Source: Mycobacterium neglectum
Lineage (GTDB): Bacteria; Actinomycetota; Actinomycetes; Mycobacteriales; Mycobacteriaceae
Assembly (NCBI RefSeq): GCF_002591975.1
Contig: NZ_NVQE01000029.1
Location: forward strand, 1 to 64,000
DNA length: 64,000 nucleotides
Direction: 5' to 3'
A model generated the notes under the pieces. It was given only the letters and a program-made list of their open reading frames with translations, ran no database searches and was not told where the DNA came from. Both the position numbers and the translations under genes were made by a program. This document shows, piece after piece, positions 1 through 7,817 of this stretch. Position 1 is the first letter of the stretch. The number at the start of each line of letters is the position of its first letter.

Positions 1-7
1 TTGCACT

Positions 8-80
8 GGAAGTGCCTTTCCGAACTGACCCGATTGTTTGTGTGAGAACTACAATCATCCCAGTTCAGAGGGCACTTTCC
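8..80. repeat. Imperfect inverted repeat (about 29-nt arms, 15-nt loop)
   Basis: The arm at 8-36 pairs with the arm at 52-80 over about 29 nt with a few mismatches and one offset; GAACTG/CAGTTC and GATTG/CAATC blocks are exact. It could be a hairpin, a miniature inverted-repeat element, or abutting ends of a lost insertion sequence. No transposase lies beside it inside the window, and the window edge hides anything to the left. Confidence 0.5.
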
Positions 81-343
81 TCATTCCGACACCCAGAAAA
101 CACCAGGTCAGTCGGTGGATCGAGGCTAAATCCCTACTCACCCCCATTACTATTTTGTGACAAGTAAACTTTGCTAGATGCGCTAAACGGGGTTGCCGTC
201 GCGGATAACTCAGCGGGTACGGAAGACCCCCCGAGGCCACGCTCCCAACCTCGCACGCCTGGACGAACGCTGACATCCGATGCTTTTCGCTTGCAAGCGG
301 CTACAAACCGTTAGCGTCGTAGCAACGAGCAAAGGAGCTTGCT
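81..343. other. Non-coding stretch upstream of the Cys-rich peptide
   Basis: I see no convincing gene here. A 73-codon minus-strand reading frame across 55-276 shows no family resemblance and overlaps the inverted repeat. The stretch holds a perfect 12-bp palindrome at 288-299 and should contain the promoter of the small gene at 344. Confidence 0.5.
288..299. promoter_or_regulatory. Perfect 12-bp palindrome, possible operator
   Basis: CGCTTGCAAGCG reads identically on both strands and lies 45 bp before the start of the small Cys-rich gene. It could be a repressor or activator site for that gene; no regulator is encoded beside it, so the role is inference. Confidence 0.3.
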
Positions 344-466
344 ATGGGTGACGACCACAAGATCTCAGAGACACTCAAGAACAAGGGTTGTAGATGCCAC
401 TGCGGCAAATGTGACAGTGAAACGCACTGCCACAACGTCGCCGCCGGCTGCAACGTTCGACGCTAA
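344..466 (+). CDS. Small Cys/His-rich peptide, metallothionein-like
   Basis: A 40-residue protein starting at ATG 344 behind a good ribosome-binding site (AAAGGAG, 331-337). It has six Cys (16, 18, 20, 23, 29, 36) in a C-x-C-x-C-x2-C-x5-C-x6-C pattern and His 5, 19, 28 and 30. There is no signal peptide or membrane segment. The density of thiols fits cytosolic binding of Cu(I), Zn or Cd, as in mycobacterial MymT, but the sequence is not MymT and I do not recognise a named family. It lies about 2 kb from a metal-resistance element without being part of it. The function is inference from composition; the clear ribosome-binding site makes a real gene likely. Confidence 0.6.
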   Translation: MGDDHKISETLKNKGCRCHCGKCDSETHCHNVAAGCNVRR

Positions 467-519
467 CCCTGGCGGGGCCTCGTAGACTGGCAGCAGCAAG
501 CCGTCGACTCAGGCAGCCT

Positions 520-1566
520 TCACACTGGGTTGCCCTCGTCGTCCCAGTTGGCGGCGACCTTCTTGCTGGGCTGCACCCGGGGTGGTTCGCCAGGCATCTT
601 CGGGTAGCTCGGCGGATATGGCAGATCTGCGAGGCCTCGCTCCTCCTCGTCGGCTTTCACCATCTCCAGCAGCGCTTCCAGCGACTGGGCCTTGGCGTCG
701 ATATCGGACCACGGATCCGGTCGTCCTGCAATGAAATCGGGCACCGTCAGGATGGTGTAGTCGTCGGGGTCGGCCTCGCGCAGTTCTTCCCAGCTCAGCG
801 GAGTCGACACGGTCGCGATCGCGGTCTTGCGCGCCGAATATGCCGACGCGAACGTCCGGTCGCGGGCGTTCTGGTTGTAGTCGATGAAGATCCGCTTACC
901 GCGCTCCTCTTTCCACCACGACGTCGTCACCGCCTTCGGGGCCCGCCGCTCCACCTCGCGCGCCAACGCGATGCCCGCGCGTCGCACCGCGACGAAATCC
1001 CAGTCCGGCTTGATCCGCAGGAAGATGTGCACGCCGCGGCCCCCGGAGGTCTTCGGGTACCCAACCAGCCCAAGCTCGTCGAGCAGCGGCTTGAGCACAT
1101 CCACCGCGACCTCCCGGGCTTCCTTGAAAGCCGTACCCGGCTGCGGATCGAGGTCGATGCGCAGTTCGTCAGGGTGTTCGGCGTCGGGGCAACGCACCTG
1201 CCACGGATGCAGCGTGACAGTGCCCATCTGCGCGGCCCAGGCGATTGCCGACGGGTGAGTCACCTTGAGCGCGTCCGCCGTTCGTCCCGACGGGAACGTC
1301 ACGACGCAGGTTTCCAGGTAGTCGGGATGCTTTTGCGGAACCCGCTTCTGGTAGATCTCCTCCCCCTCGATGCCGTCGGGGAAGCGCTGCAAATGCACCG
1401 GGCGGTCGCGCAGCAGCGCCACCATCCGGTCGGCAACGGACAGGTAGTAGTCGAAGAGTTTGCCTTTGGTGCCGTCCGAGCCCAGCTTGGGGAAGTACGG
1501 CTTGTCGCGGTTGGTCAACCGAACCTTGACCCCGTCGACGTCGATTTCTTCTGCGGGCGCTGCCAT
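520..1566 (-). CDS. Prim-PolC / LigD-POL-type primase-polymerase
   Basis: A 348-residue archaeo-eukaryotic primase-fold polymerase of the stand-alone LigD-POL family. The metal-binding acidic pair is visible in RIDLDP (Asp138, Asp140), with a third acidic residue in FIDYNQ (Asp229) and the GGRGVH block between them; these positions are nearly those of the M. tuberculosis LigD POL domain. Such enzymes fill short gaps, add ribonucleotides and work with LigC ligases in base-excision or end-joining repair. The start lies 1 bp after the ligC1 stop, so the two formed one transcription unit. ligC1 is now split by a mobile element, which separates this gene from the original promoter. The gene itself looks intact. 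Confidence 0.9.
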   Translation of the reverse strand: MAAPAEEIDVDGVKVRLTNRDKPYFPKLGSDGTKGKLFDYYLSVADRMVALLRDRPVHLQRFPDGIEGEEIYQKRVPQKHPDYLETCVVTFPSGRTADALKVTHPSAIAWAAQMGTVTLHPWQVRCPDAEHPDELRIDLDPQPGTAFKEAREVAVDVLKPLLDELGLVGYPKTSGGRGVHIFLRIKPDWDFVAVRRAGIALAREVERRAPKAVTTSWWKEERGKRIFIDYNQNARDRTFASAYSARKTAIATVSTPLSWEELREADPDDYTILTVPDFIAGRPDPWSDIDAKAQSLEALLEMVKADEEERGLADLPYPPSYPKMPGEPPRVQPSKKVAANWDDEGNPV

Positions 1567-1567
1567 T

Positions 1568-2503
1568 TCAGGACTCCAGCACGTCGTAGAGGTCGTAGTT
1601 CATGGGCACGTCGAGCTGGTCGAAGGTGCAGCTGGCCGGCTCACGGTCGGGACGCCAGCGCACGAATTTGACCGCATGTCGGAACCGCTTGCCGTGCAAC
1701 GTGTTTCCTTCCATCTGGTCATACGCGACCTCGCAGACCTTCTCGGGTTTCACGGGGATCCAGCGCTTGTCGGCCGCCGAGTTCCAGCGACTGGGGTCGC
1801 CGTCGTTGACCTGGTCCCCCTCACGCAGCGGCTCAAGATCGGCGAGCAGTTTGATGCGGTCCTTGACGCTGAATGACGCCGCACCACCGATCATCTGGAG
1901 GCCACCGTCCTCACGGTAGAGACCGAGCAGGATCGAACCGACACCTTCGCCGCTCTTGTGGACCCGGTAACCGATGGCGACACAGTCCGCGTCGCGGGCG
2001 TGCTTGACCTTCACCATCTCCCGCTTACCGGGCAGGTACGGTCCGTCCAGTCGCTTGGCGATCACCCCGTCCAGACCCGCGCCCTCGAATGTGTCGAGCC
2101 ACTGCGCACCCTGCTCGGGGTCCTCGGTCGTGCGCGTGACGTGGCACCACGTCTTCTCGTTCACCGCGTCGGCCAGCGCCGTGCGGCGGACCCGGAACGG
2201 CTCTTTGAGGAGCGACGCGTCGCCCGTGGCCAACGCGTCGAACCCGATGAAGTGCGCCGGCGTCTGTTCGGACAGCAGCTCTATTCGACTGGCGGCCGGA
2301 TGGATGCGCTGGGATAGCGACTCCCAGTCCAGCCGCATGCGACCCTCGATCTCCCGCGGGACGACGACCTCGCCGTCGAGCACACAACGGGGCGCCAGCT
2401 CGTCACGCAGTGCGACGAGAAGTTCGGGAAAGTACCGGCCCAGGTCCTTACCGCTGCGCGACAGCAGGACGATCTCGTCGCCGTCGCGGAACACCAGCGC
2501 CCG
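1568..2503 (-). pseudogene. ligC: ATP-dependent DNA ligase C1, C-terminal fragment
   Basis: This is the 3' 312 codons of a LigC-type ATP-dependent ligase, beginning at the Arg codon of the KWDGFR motif. It keeps the later nucleotidyltransferase motifs (GEVVVP, the EGxxGVIAK block, VKVKH) and the OB-fold domain, but lacks the catalytic lysine, which is on the other fragment at 11763-11885. The reading frame runs on upstream into element DNA (to 2698) without any ligase sequence. The two fragments add up to 123 + 936 nt, an exact in-frame 352-residue protein, so the gene was whole before insertion and would be whole after precise excision. Confidence 0.93.
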
Positions 2504-2567
2504 TCTAGTTGACTGAACTTCGGCGAGCCTTCCGATGGAGTGGCTGCGGCGGGCGGAGGATCCGGCT

Positions 2568-3734
2568 ATGGGCGAGGTGGGTCGGGTGGAGTCGGCGCCG
2601 AGCGGGTTGCCGTGGCGGGTGATCTTCCCCGATGCCGAGCATCCCGGGGCGACGTCATACCTTCGCGAACTGGCGGCGTCTGATTGCAGTCCACTCACAG
2701 TTCGAAGTTACGCGTTCGACCTTCTGCGGTGGTTCCGTTTCCTGCATGACCGCCTGATCAGTTGGGAGCGAGCCGAGCGCGTAGATGTCCGCGCGTTCGT
2801 CGAGCACTTGCGGGCGGCGCCCAATCCGCAACGTCTTCGCCGACGACCGGATGGGCCGCCACCGGGGTCGGTGAACGCAGTGACCGGCAAGGCGGAGTTG
2901 TCCGGCAAGTACGCCCCCCGCACCATCAACCATCAGCTGTCAGTCTTATTCGGGTTTTATGACCACGCCTGTGCCGTCGATCTGGGTCCGCTGGTGAATC
3001 CCGTTCCTGCACAACGTGCTAGGCAAGGTGGCCGACCGCATGCGCACCACAACCCGATGGAAGACTTCGCTATCTTTCGGCGCGCCAACTACCGGCAGAA
3101 GACCCCACGGCCGGTGTGGCGGGCGATCCCCGATGACGCCGCCGCAGCGCTGTTTAACGCGTTGCGCAGCCACCGCGATCGAGCGTTAGTGAGTTTCTAT
3201 CTGTCCTCGGGTGTGCGGGCATCGGAGCTGCTCGGTTTGCGTCACGGTGATCTGGATGCCGGCCGCTACACAATCACGGTCACCAGCAAGGGCAGCCGCA
3301 TGCGGGAGACCGTTCCGGCCTCAGTGGACTCATTCGTATGGCTGGCGCTGTATTTGGCTGGACGCCCGCCGATCGAGCCGGGTGGTCCGGTGTGGTGGAC
3401 CCGACGCTCTCAGCCTGCACCGCTGAACTACCACGCAATGCGCGCGGTGCTGCGCCGCGCCAACGCCAGCTTGGGCGCGAACTGGTCGTTGCACGACTTC
3501 CGCCACACCGCCGCCGCGCGGATGCTGGCCGACCCCGCGTTCACGCTGGTCGACGTGCAAACCGTCCTGCGGCATGCCAGCGTGACGACCACTCAGATCT
3601 ACACCCAGCCTCGCCTGGAAGATTTGATCGGCAAGGTCCTTGAGCATCACGCCCGACCGAAGATCGAAGCATCGACGATCGAACCTGCCTACGACCCCGC
3701 AGCGGTCCGAGAACTGTTGGGGCTGCCGAATTGA
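2568..3734 (+). CDS. Tyrosine recombinase A (TnpA-like integrase)
   Basis: A 388-residue tyrosine recombinase that probably cuts and joins the element ends. Numbered from ATG 2568, it has an N-terminal SAM-like DNA-binding domain (about 30-150) and a catalytic domain with Arg217 (GVRASE), a Lys in TSKGSR, His309-x-x-Arg312 (HDFRH), His336 (RHASV) and the nucleophile Tyr345. I prefer ATG 2568 because GGAGGA (2555-2560) precedes it; an in-frame ATG at 2535 would add 11 residues. The gene starts only 64 bp inside the element, leaving little room for its own promoter. Its stop overlaps the TTG start of the next recombinase. Confidence 0.9.
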   Translation: MGEVGRVESAPSGLPWRVIFPDAEHPGATSYLRELAASDCSPLTVRSYAFDLLRWFRFLHDRLISWERAERVDVRAFVEHLRAAPNPQRLRRRPDGPPPGSVNAVTGKAELSGKYAPRTINHQLSVLFGFYDHACAVDLGPLVNPVPAQRARQGGRPHAHHNPMEDFAIFRRANYRQKTPRPVWRAIPDDAAAALFNALRSHRDRALVSFYLSSGVRASELLGLRHGDLDAGRYTITVTSKGSRMRETVPASVDSFVWLALYLAGRPPIEPGGPVWWTRRSQPAPLNYHAMRAVLRRANASLGANWSLHDFRHTAAARMLADPAFTLVDVQTVLRHASVTTTQIYTQPRLEDLIGKVLEHHARPKIEASTIEPAYDPAAVRELLGLPN

Positions 3735-6244
3735 GCGCTGAGGACATCCGATCACCGCAACGCCGGCAGGCCGCCGCGACGCGGCGGGCGATGAGCCCAC
3801 AGGTCCAGCTGCTGTCACGGCCTGATTCACCGCATCTGCAAGCGATCCCAGCAGACAGCCGGTTCGGCCCCGCCGGCCTGGCCCGGCCCCTGTGGGGCTA
3901 CGACGCCAACCACGCGCCCCCATCACCGCCAGAGGGCGCCCGCGGTGTGACGATGCAGCATCTCACCATCACTGAGTTGTGCGACGTCGTAACCGAGCGC
4001 CACCGGACGCTGCCACCCCAGCAGCTTCAGCCGATGGTTCGGGGAACGCAGGCCCTGCTGGGTGTCCTGGCTCAATATTCAGGGCAGACGTGGGAGGAGC
4101 GGTGGCTGGCCAGCGGTTACGACGCCGCTCCGCGCACCTGGATCGAGCATGATGCGTTGCCGCACTACGACCATTGGTCACCCACGCTCAAGGCCCTCAA
4201 TGCGCTACTGCGCGTACGCGCACTGCGGCCGTCCTACAGTTGGCTGTTGGATTCCAAGCAGCGGGTAGCCCTCGGCAGGTTCCTCGACAGCAATGGCGGG
4301 CCGGACTTGGAACGGTTGCGTACGCTGCCCGCCTACCGGGACGCGGTGCCCAAATACCAGGACGACGCCGAAAAGGCATTGGCGCGGGTGATGATCCGCA
4401 CCGGGAAGAACATCGGACAACTGTGCGGCGACGATCTGCTGTTCTACGCCGACGTGGTGCGCACCTCGGGGCGACAGCGCCGCGAACACCTCATCTGGGA
4501 GCTGTTGGTCGCCCTGGGCCCCTTGGCCGAGGAGGCGCCTACGCTGCGGGCGACGTGGTCGGCGCGAGGCAACACACGCCAACACAGCGCTGCGACGCTA
4601 GTCGATCGATACGGCATCCCCGCCTCAGGAGTGCGCGACCTCCTCGTGGGCTACCTCGAGGAGCTACAGCCCAACATGGACTACAGCTCGCTGGAGGGAC
4701 TTGCCTACCGCCTGGCCCGATTGTTCTGGTGGGAGATCCTGCAGATCAATCCGGACCAAAAGGACCTGGCGATCTCGGCCGAGGTGGTGACGGCGTGGCG
4801 GGAACGGTTGGCGATGACCCTCGACGGCCGCCCGCGACGCGAAGTGCACTCGATCCTGTTCGCCATCCGCGGCATGTACCGCGACCTGGCCGAGTGGTCG
4901 CACGACGACCCCGTCCGCTGGGGTGTCTGGGTCGCGCCGTGCCCAGTACCGCGGGCGCTCAGTCGCGCGGCGGCCAAGCAGAAACGCCGCCAGAAGGCCT
5001 CCATGCAGGATCGCACCCGCATGCTTACCCCGCTGCTGCCGGCACTCCTGGCTGCGGCTACAGCGCATAAGGACCGCACCGCAACGCTTCTGCGGCGTGC
5101 CTTGACCTGCACGCACGACCAGGAATTCGTCATCGACGGCTTCACCTTCCTTCGGCACTGCCCACCCTTGCGGCGCGACGGCGACGCCCGCGCCCGGATT
5201 TGGGCGCACCTGGCACCCGGACAGCAGCGGCCGGGATGGATCCGAGGCAGTGCCGAGCGCATCGACGTAACCGCGCTCGAAGAGGAGGGCTTCTGGGGTT
5301 GGGCGCTCGTGGAGACACTGCGTCACACCGGCATTCGCATCGAGGAACTTCTTGAACTGACCCAATTATCGCTGCGGCACTACACCGCCTCCACAACGGC
5401 CACGCTGGTGCCCTTGCTCCACATCGTGCCGTCCAAGACCGATTGCGAGCGGCTGATCCCGATGACTCCGGAACTGGTCGGAGTGCTGTTGGAGGTTTTG
5501 CGCCGCGCCAAGGCCGGCAAGGATCACGTGCCGCTGTCGATCGCCTACGACACCAACGACAAGGTCCACAGCGAACCGTTCCCGCACCTGTTCGCACGCC
5601 CTCTGGGTACCCGTCACGAAGTGCTGGGACGGCACTACGTGCGCCAGATTCTGGTCCACCTCGCCACGATCGCCGGGCTCACCGATGCCGGTCGACCGGT
5701 GCACTTCACCCCGCACGACTTCCGCCGACTGTTCGCCACCGATGCCGTCAACAACGGTCTGCCGCTGCACATCGCCGCAGCGCTACTCGGACATCTCAAC
5801 CTCGACACCACCCGCGGCTACACCGCCGTGTTCCCCGAGCAGATCGTCACCGCCCATCAGGCGTTCATCGAACGTCGCCGCCAACTGCGCCCATTCGAGG
5901 AGGCGACAGTCGCCGACGACGACGAATGGGCCGATTTCGAAGAGCACTTCCTACTGCGCCGCGTTGCCCTCGGCGAGTGCCACCGCCCCTACGGCACACC
6001 CTGCGTCCACGAACACGCGTGTACCCGATGCCGGTTCCTGCGCGTCGACCCCGCCCAGTTGGGCCGCATCAACGAGATGACCGAGAACGCCGAGCAGCGC
6101 CTCGTCGAAGCAAAGGACCGAGCATGGCTCGGCGAGGTCGCCGCCCTCGAAGAAAGCATCAAGCATCTGCGCGTCCGCCAATCCGAGGCCCAGCAACGAC
6201 TTTCACACGGCGGCAACCCGTTCGCCGAGCAGAGACCACAATGA
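3731..6244 (+). CDS. Large tyrosine recombinase B (TnpB-like)
   Basis: An 837-residue second tyrosine recombinase, starting at TTG 3731 in a TTGA overlap with the first gene. Catalytic residues are Arg536 (GIRIEE), a Lys in PSKTDC, His662-x-x-Arg665 (HDFRR), His688 (GHLN) and Tyr697. The first 450 residues are a long DNA-binding region with no motif I can name. After the catalytic domain comes a Cys/His cluster (Cys750, Cys758, His760, His762, Cys764, Cys767) like a zinc finger, then a charged helical tail likely to form a coiled coil. Size and order match TnpB of Tn554-type elements, which acts with TnpA. The tail could do the job of the absent TnpC, but that is inference. Confidence 0.88.
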   Translation: MSAEDIRSPQRRQAAATRRAMSPQVQLLSRPDSPHLQAIPADSRFGPAGLARPLWGYDANHAPPSPPEGARGVTMQHLTITELCDVVTERHRTLPPQQLQPMVRGTQALLGVLAQYSGQTWEERWLASGYDAAPRTWIEHDALPHYDHWSPTLKALNALLRVRALRPSYSWLLDSKQRVALGRFLDSNGGPDLERLRTLPAYRDAVPKYQDDAEKALARVMIRTGKNIGQLCGDDLLFYADVVRTSGRQRREHLIWELLVALGPLAEEAPTLRATWSARGNTRQHSAATLVDRYGIPASGVRDLLVGYLEELQPNMDYSSLEGLAYRLARLFWWEILQINPDQKDLAISAEVVTAWRERLAMTLDGRPRREVHSILFAIRGMYRDLAEWSHDDPVRWGVWVAPCPVPRALSRAAAKQKRRQKASMQDRTRMLTPLLPALLAAATAHKDRTATLLRRALTCTHDQEFVIDGFTFLRHCPPLRRDGDARARIWAHLAPGQQRPGWIRGSAERIDVTALEEEGFWGWALVETLRHTGIRIEELLELTQLSLRHYTASTTATLVPLLHIVPSKTDCERLIPMTPELVGVLLEVLRRAKAGKDHVPLSIAYDTNDKVHSEPFPHLFARPLGTRHEVLGRHYVRQILVHLATIAGLTDAGRPVHFTPHDFRRLFATDAVNNGLPLHIAAALLGHLNLDTTRGYTAVFPEQIVTAHQAFIERRRQLRPFEEATVADDDEWADFEEHFLLRRVALGECHRPYGTPCVHEHACTRCRFLRVDPAQLGRINEMTENAEQRLVEAKDRAWLGEVAALEESIKHLRVRQSEAQQRLSHGGNPFAEQRPQ

Positions 6245-6248
6245 GACG

Positions 6249-7322
6249 ATGAAGCTTCCCGTCATGCCGCCGGTCTCGCCAATGCTGGCCAAGTCGGTGC
6301 CGACAATCCCCTCTGGTGCCTCCTATGAACCGAAGTGGGACGGCTTCCGATCGATCTGCTTCCGCGACGGCGACGAAGTCGAACTGGGTAGCCGCAACGA
6401 GCGGCCCCTGACACGGTACTTCCCCGAACTGGTCGCCGCCGTCACCGCCGAACTGCCCGAGCGTTGCGTGATCGACGGCGAGATCATCATCGCCACCAAC
6501 CACGAGCTGGATTTCGAAGCACTGCAACAACGCATCCACCCCGCCGATTCGCGAGTACGGATGCTCGCCAAGCAGACCCCTGCGTCCTTCGTAGCGTTCG
6601 ATCTACTCGCCTTGGGCGACGATGACTACACCGGGAAACCGTTCACCGAGCGGCGCGCCGCACTCGTCACGGCCTTGGCCGACTCCGGGCCCTCGGTTCA
6701 CCTAACTCCTGCGACGACGGATCTCACGACGGCGCATCGGTGGTTCGAAGAGTTCGAGGGGGCGGGTCTCGATGGCGTCGTCGCCAAGCCCCTGACGGCC
6801 ACCTATCAACCCGACAAGCGGGTCATGTTCAAGATCAAGCACCAGCGGACCGCCGACTGCGTCATCGCCGGTTACCGGGTGCACAAGGCCAGCCAGGACG
6901 CGATCGGCTCCCTGCTGCTCGGGCTCTACACCGACGACGGCACCCTCGCCTCCGTCGGCGTGATCGGCGCGTTCCCGATGACCAAGCGCCGCCAGCTGTT
7001 CACCGAAATGCAGCCGCTGATAACCGCATTCGATGACCATCCGTGGAACTGGGCCGCCCACGAAGCCGGTGACCGCACACCCCGCAAGAACGAAAGCTCC
7101 CGCTGGAACGCCGGCAAGGATCTCTCGTTCGTCCCGCTGCGACCCGAGAGGGTCGTCGAGGTCCGCTACGACCACACGGAAGGCGACCGGTTCCGCCACA
7201 CTGCGCAATTCAACCGCTGGCGGCCCGACCGCGACCCACGCTCGTGCACCTACGCCCAACTCGAACAACCAGTTGTCTTCCGGCTCGACGACATCATCCC
7301 CGGCCTCGGCTCAAGGGCCTAA
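6249..7322 (+). CDS. Element-borne ATP-dependent DNA ligase (LigC type)
   Basis: A complete 357-residue LigC-family ligase that seals nicks through a lysyl-AMP intermediate. The nucleophile is Lys29 in YEPKWDGFR; GEIIIA, the EGxxGVVAK block and KIKHQR follow, then an OB-fold domain. It starts 4 bp after the recombinase B stop and is surely co-transcribed with the recombinases. It is closely related to the chromosomal ligase at 16986-18059 (same length, most residues identical by eye, DNA clearly diverged), so it is an acquired homologue and not a recent local copy. Roles to consider are replacing the ligase lost by insertion, sealing recombination or replication nicks of the element, or passenger cargo. 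Confidence 0.92.
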   Translation: MKLPVMPPVSPMLAKSVPTIPSGASYEPKWDGFRSICFRDGDEVELGSRNERPLTRYFPELVAAVTAELPERCVIDGEIIIATNHELDFEALQQRIHPADSRVRMLAKQTPASFVAFDLLALGDDDYTGKPFTERRAALVTALADSGPSVHLTPATTDLTTAHRWFEEFEGAGLDGVVAKPLTATYQPDKRVMFKIKHQRTADCVIAGYRVHKASQDAIGSLLLGLYTDDGTLASVGVIGAFPMTKRRQLFTEMQPLITAFDDHPWNWAAHEAGDRTPRKNESSRWNAGKDLSFVPLRPERVVEVRYDHTEGDRFRHTAQFNRWRPDRDPRSCTYAQLEQPVVFRLDDIIPGLGSRA

Positions 7323-7404
7323 GACGCCGTCGCGCCGTCGGCATGGGACTCTGCAGCGACTTTGTTTTGACATCGGACGAGTGAGCCCAGCGACCCCTGG
7401 CGAT

Positions 7405-7426
7405 TGATAGGCGTTTGCGGCTATCA
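7405..7426. promoter_or_regulatory. ArsR/CmtR-type operator over a leaderless promoter
   Basis: TGATAG (7405-7410) and CTATCA (7421-7426) form a perfect 6-bp inverted repeat with a 10-bp spacer. TATCAT at 7422-7427 is a good mycobacterial -10 hexamer about 7 bp before ATG 7434, which would make a leaderless transcript. A repressor bound here would block the promoter; the next gene encodes such a repressor. Confidence 0.5.
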
Positions 7427-7433
7427 TCGTTGA

Positions 7434-7817
7434 ATGGCGATGACAAAAGGACGGGCTACTTCCCCATCGGCCGCGGATCTGGCGCCGGCGGCAGCGCTGT
7501 TTCGCGGCCTATCGGATCCCACCCGGTTGGCGATCCTGCAGCGCCTCACCGAAGGGGAGGCCCGGGTGGTGGATCTGACCAGGGTGTTGGGCACTGCGCA
7601 GTCGACTGTGTCGGCGCATCTGGCCTGCCTACGCGAGTGCGGCCTGGTCACCGGGCGCCCGGAAGGCCGGCAGATGTTCTACTCCCTGACTCGCCCCGAG
7701 CTGATGGATCTGCTCGCGTCGGCGGAATCGCTGCTGGCCGCGACCGGCAACCAGGTGGTGCTGTGCTCTATCTACGGAGCCGATGCGACGAAGAAAGCGA
7801 CGGTGACCAAGAAATGA
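7434..7817 (+). CDS. ArsR/SmtB repressor, CmtR-like Cd/Pb sensor
   Basis: A 127-residue winged-helix ArsR-family repressor. Residues 20-95 hold the DNA-binding fold (LSDPTRLAIL, then the recognition helix AQSTVSAHL). Cys65 and Cys69 in CLREC, plus Cys111 near the C-terminus, reproduce the Cys57/Cys61/Cys102 metal site of M. tuberculosis CmtR with almost the same spacing; CmtR leaves DNA on binding Cd or Pb. The gene overlaps the downstream P-type ATPase by ATGA, so repressor and pump share one transcript controlled by the operator at 7405-7426. Metal specificity is inferred from the cysteines. Confidence 0.88.
   Translation: MAMTKGRATSPSAADLAPAAALFRGLSDPTRLAILQRLTEGEARVVDLTRVLGTAQSTVSAHLACLRECGLVTGRPEGRQMFYSLTRPELMDLLASAESLLAATGNQVVLCSIYGADATKKATVTKK

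Noticed and set aside
55..276. A 73-codon minus-strand gene
   Set aside because: No ribosome-binding site or family, and it overlaps the inverted repeat at 8-80.
7415..7813. N-terminal extension of the P-type ATPase
   Set aside because: This part of the frame overlaps the ArsR-family gene in another frame and has no ATPase homology; the ATGA-coupled start at 7814 fits.
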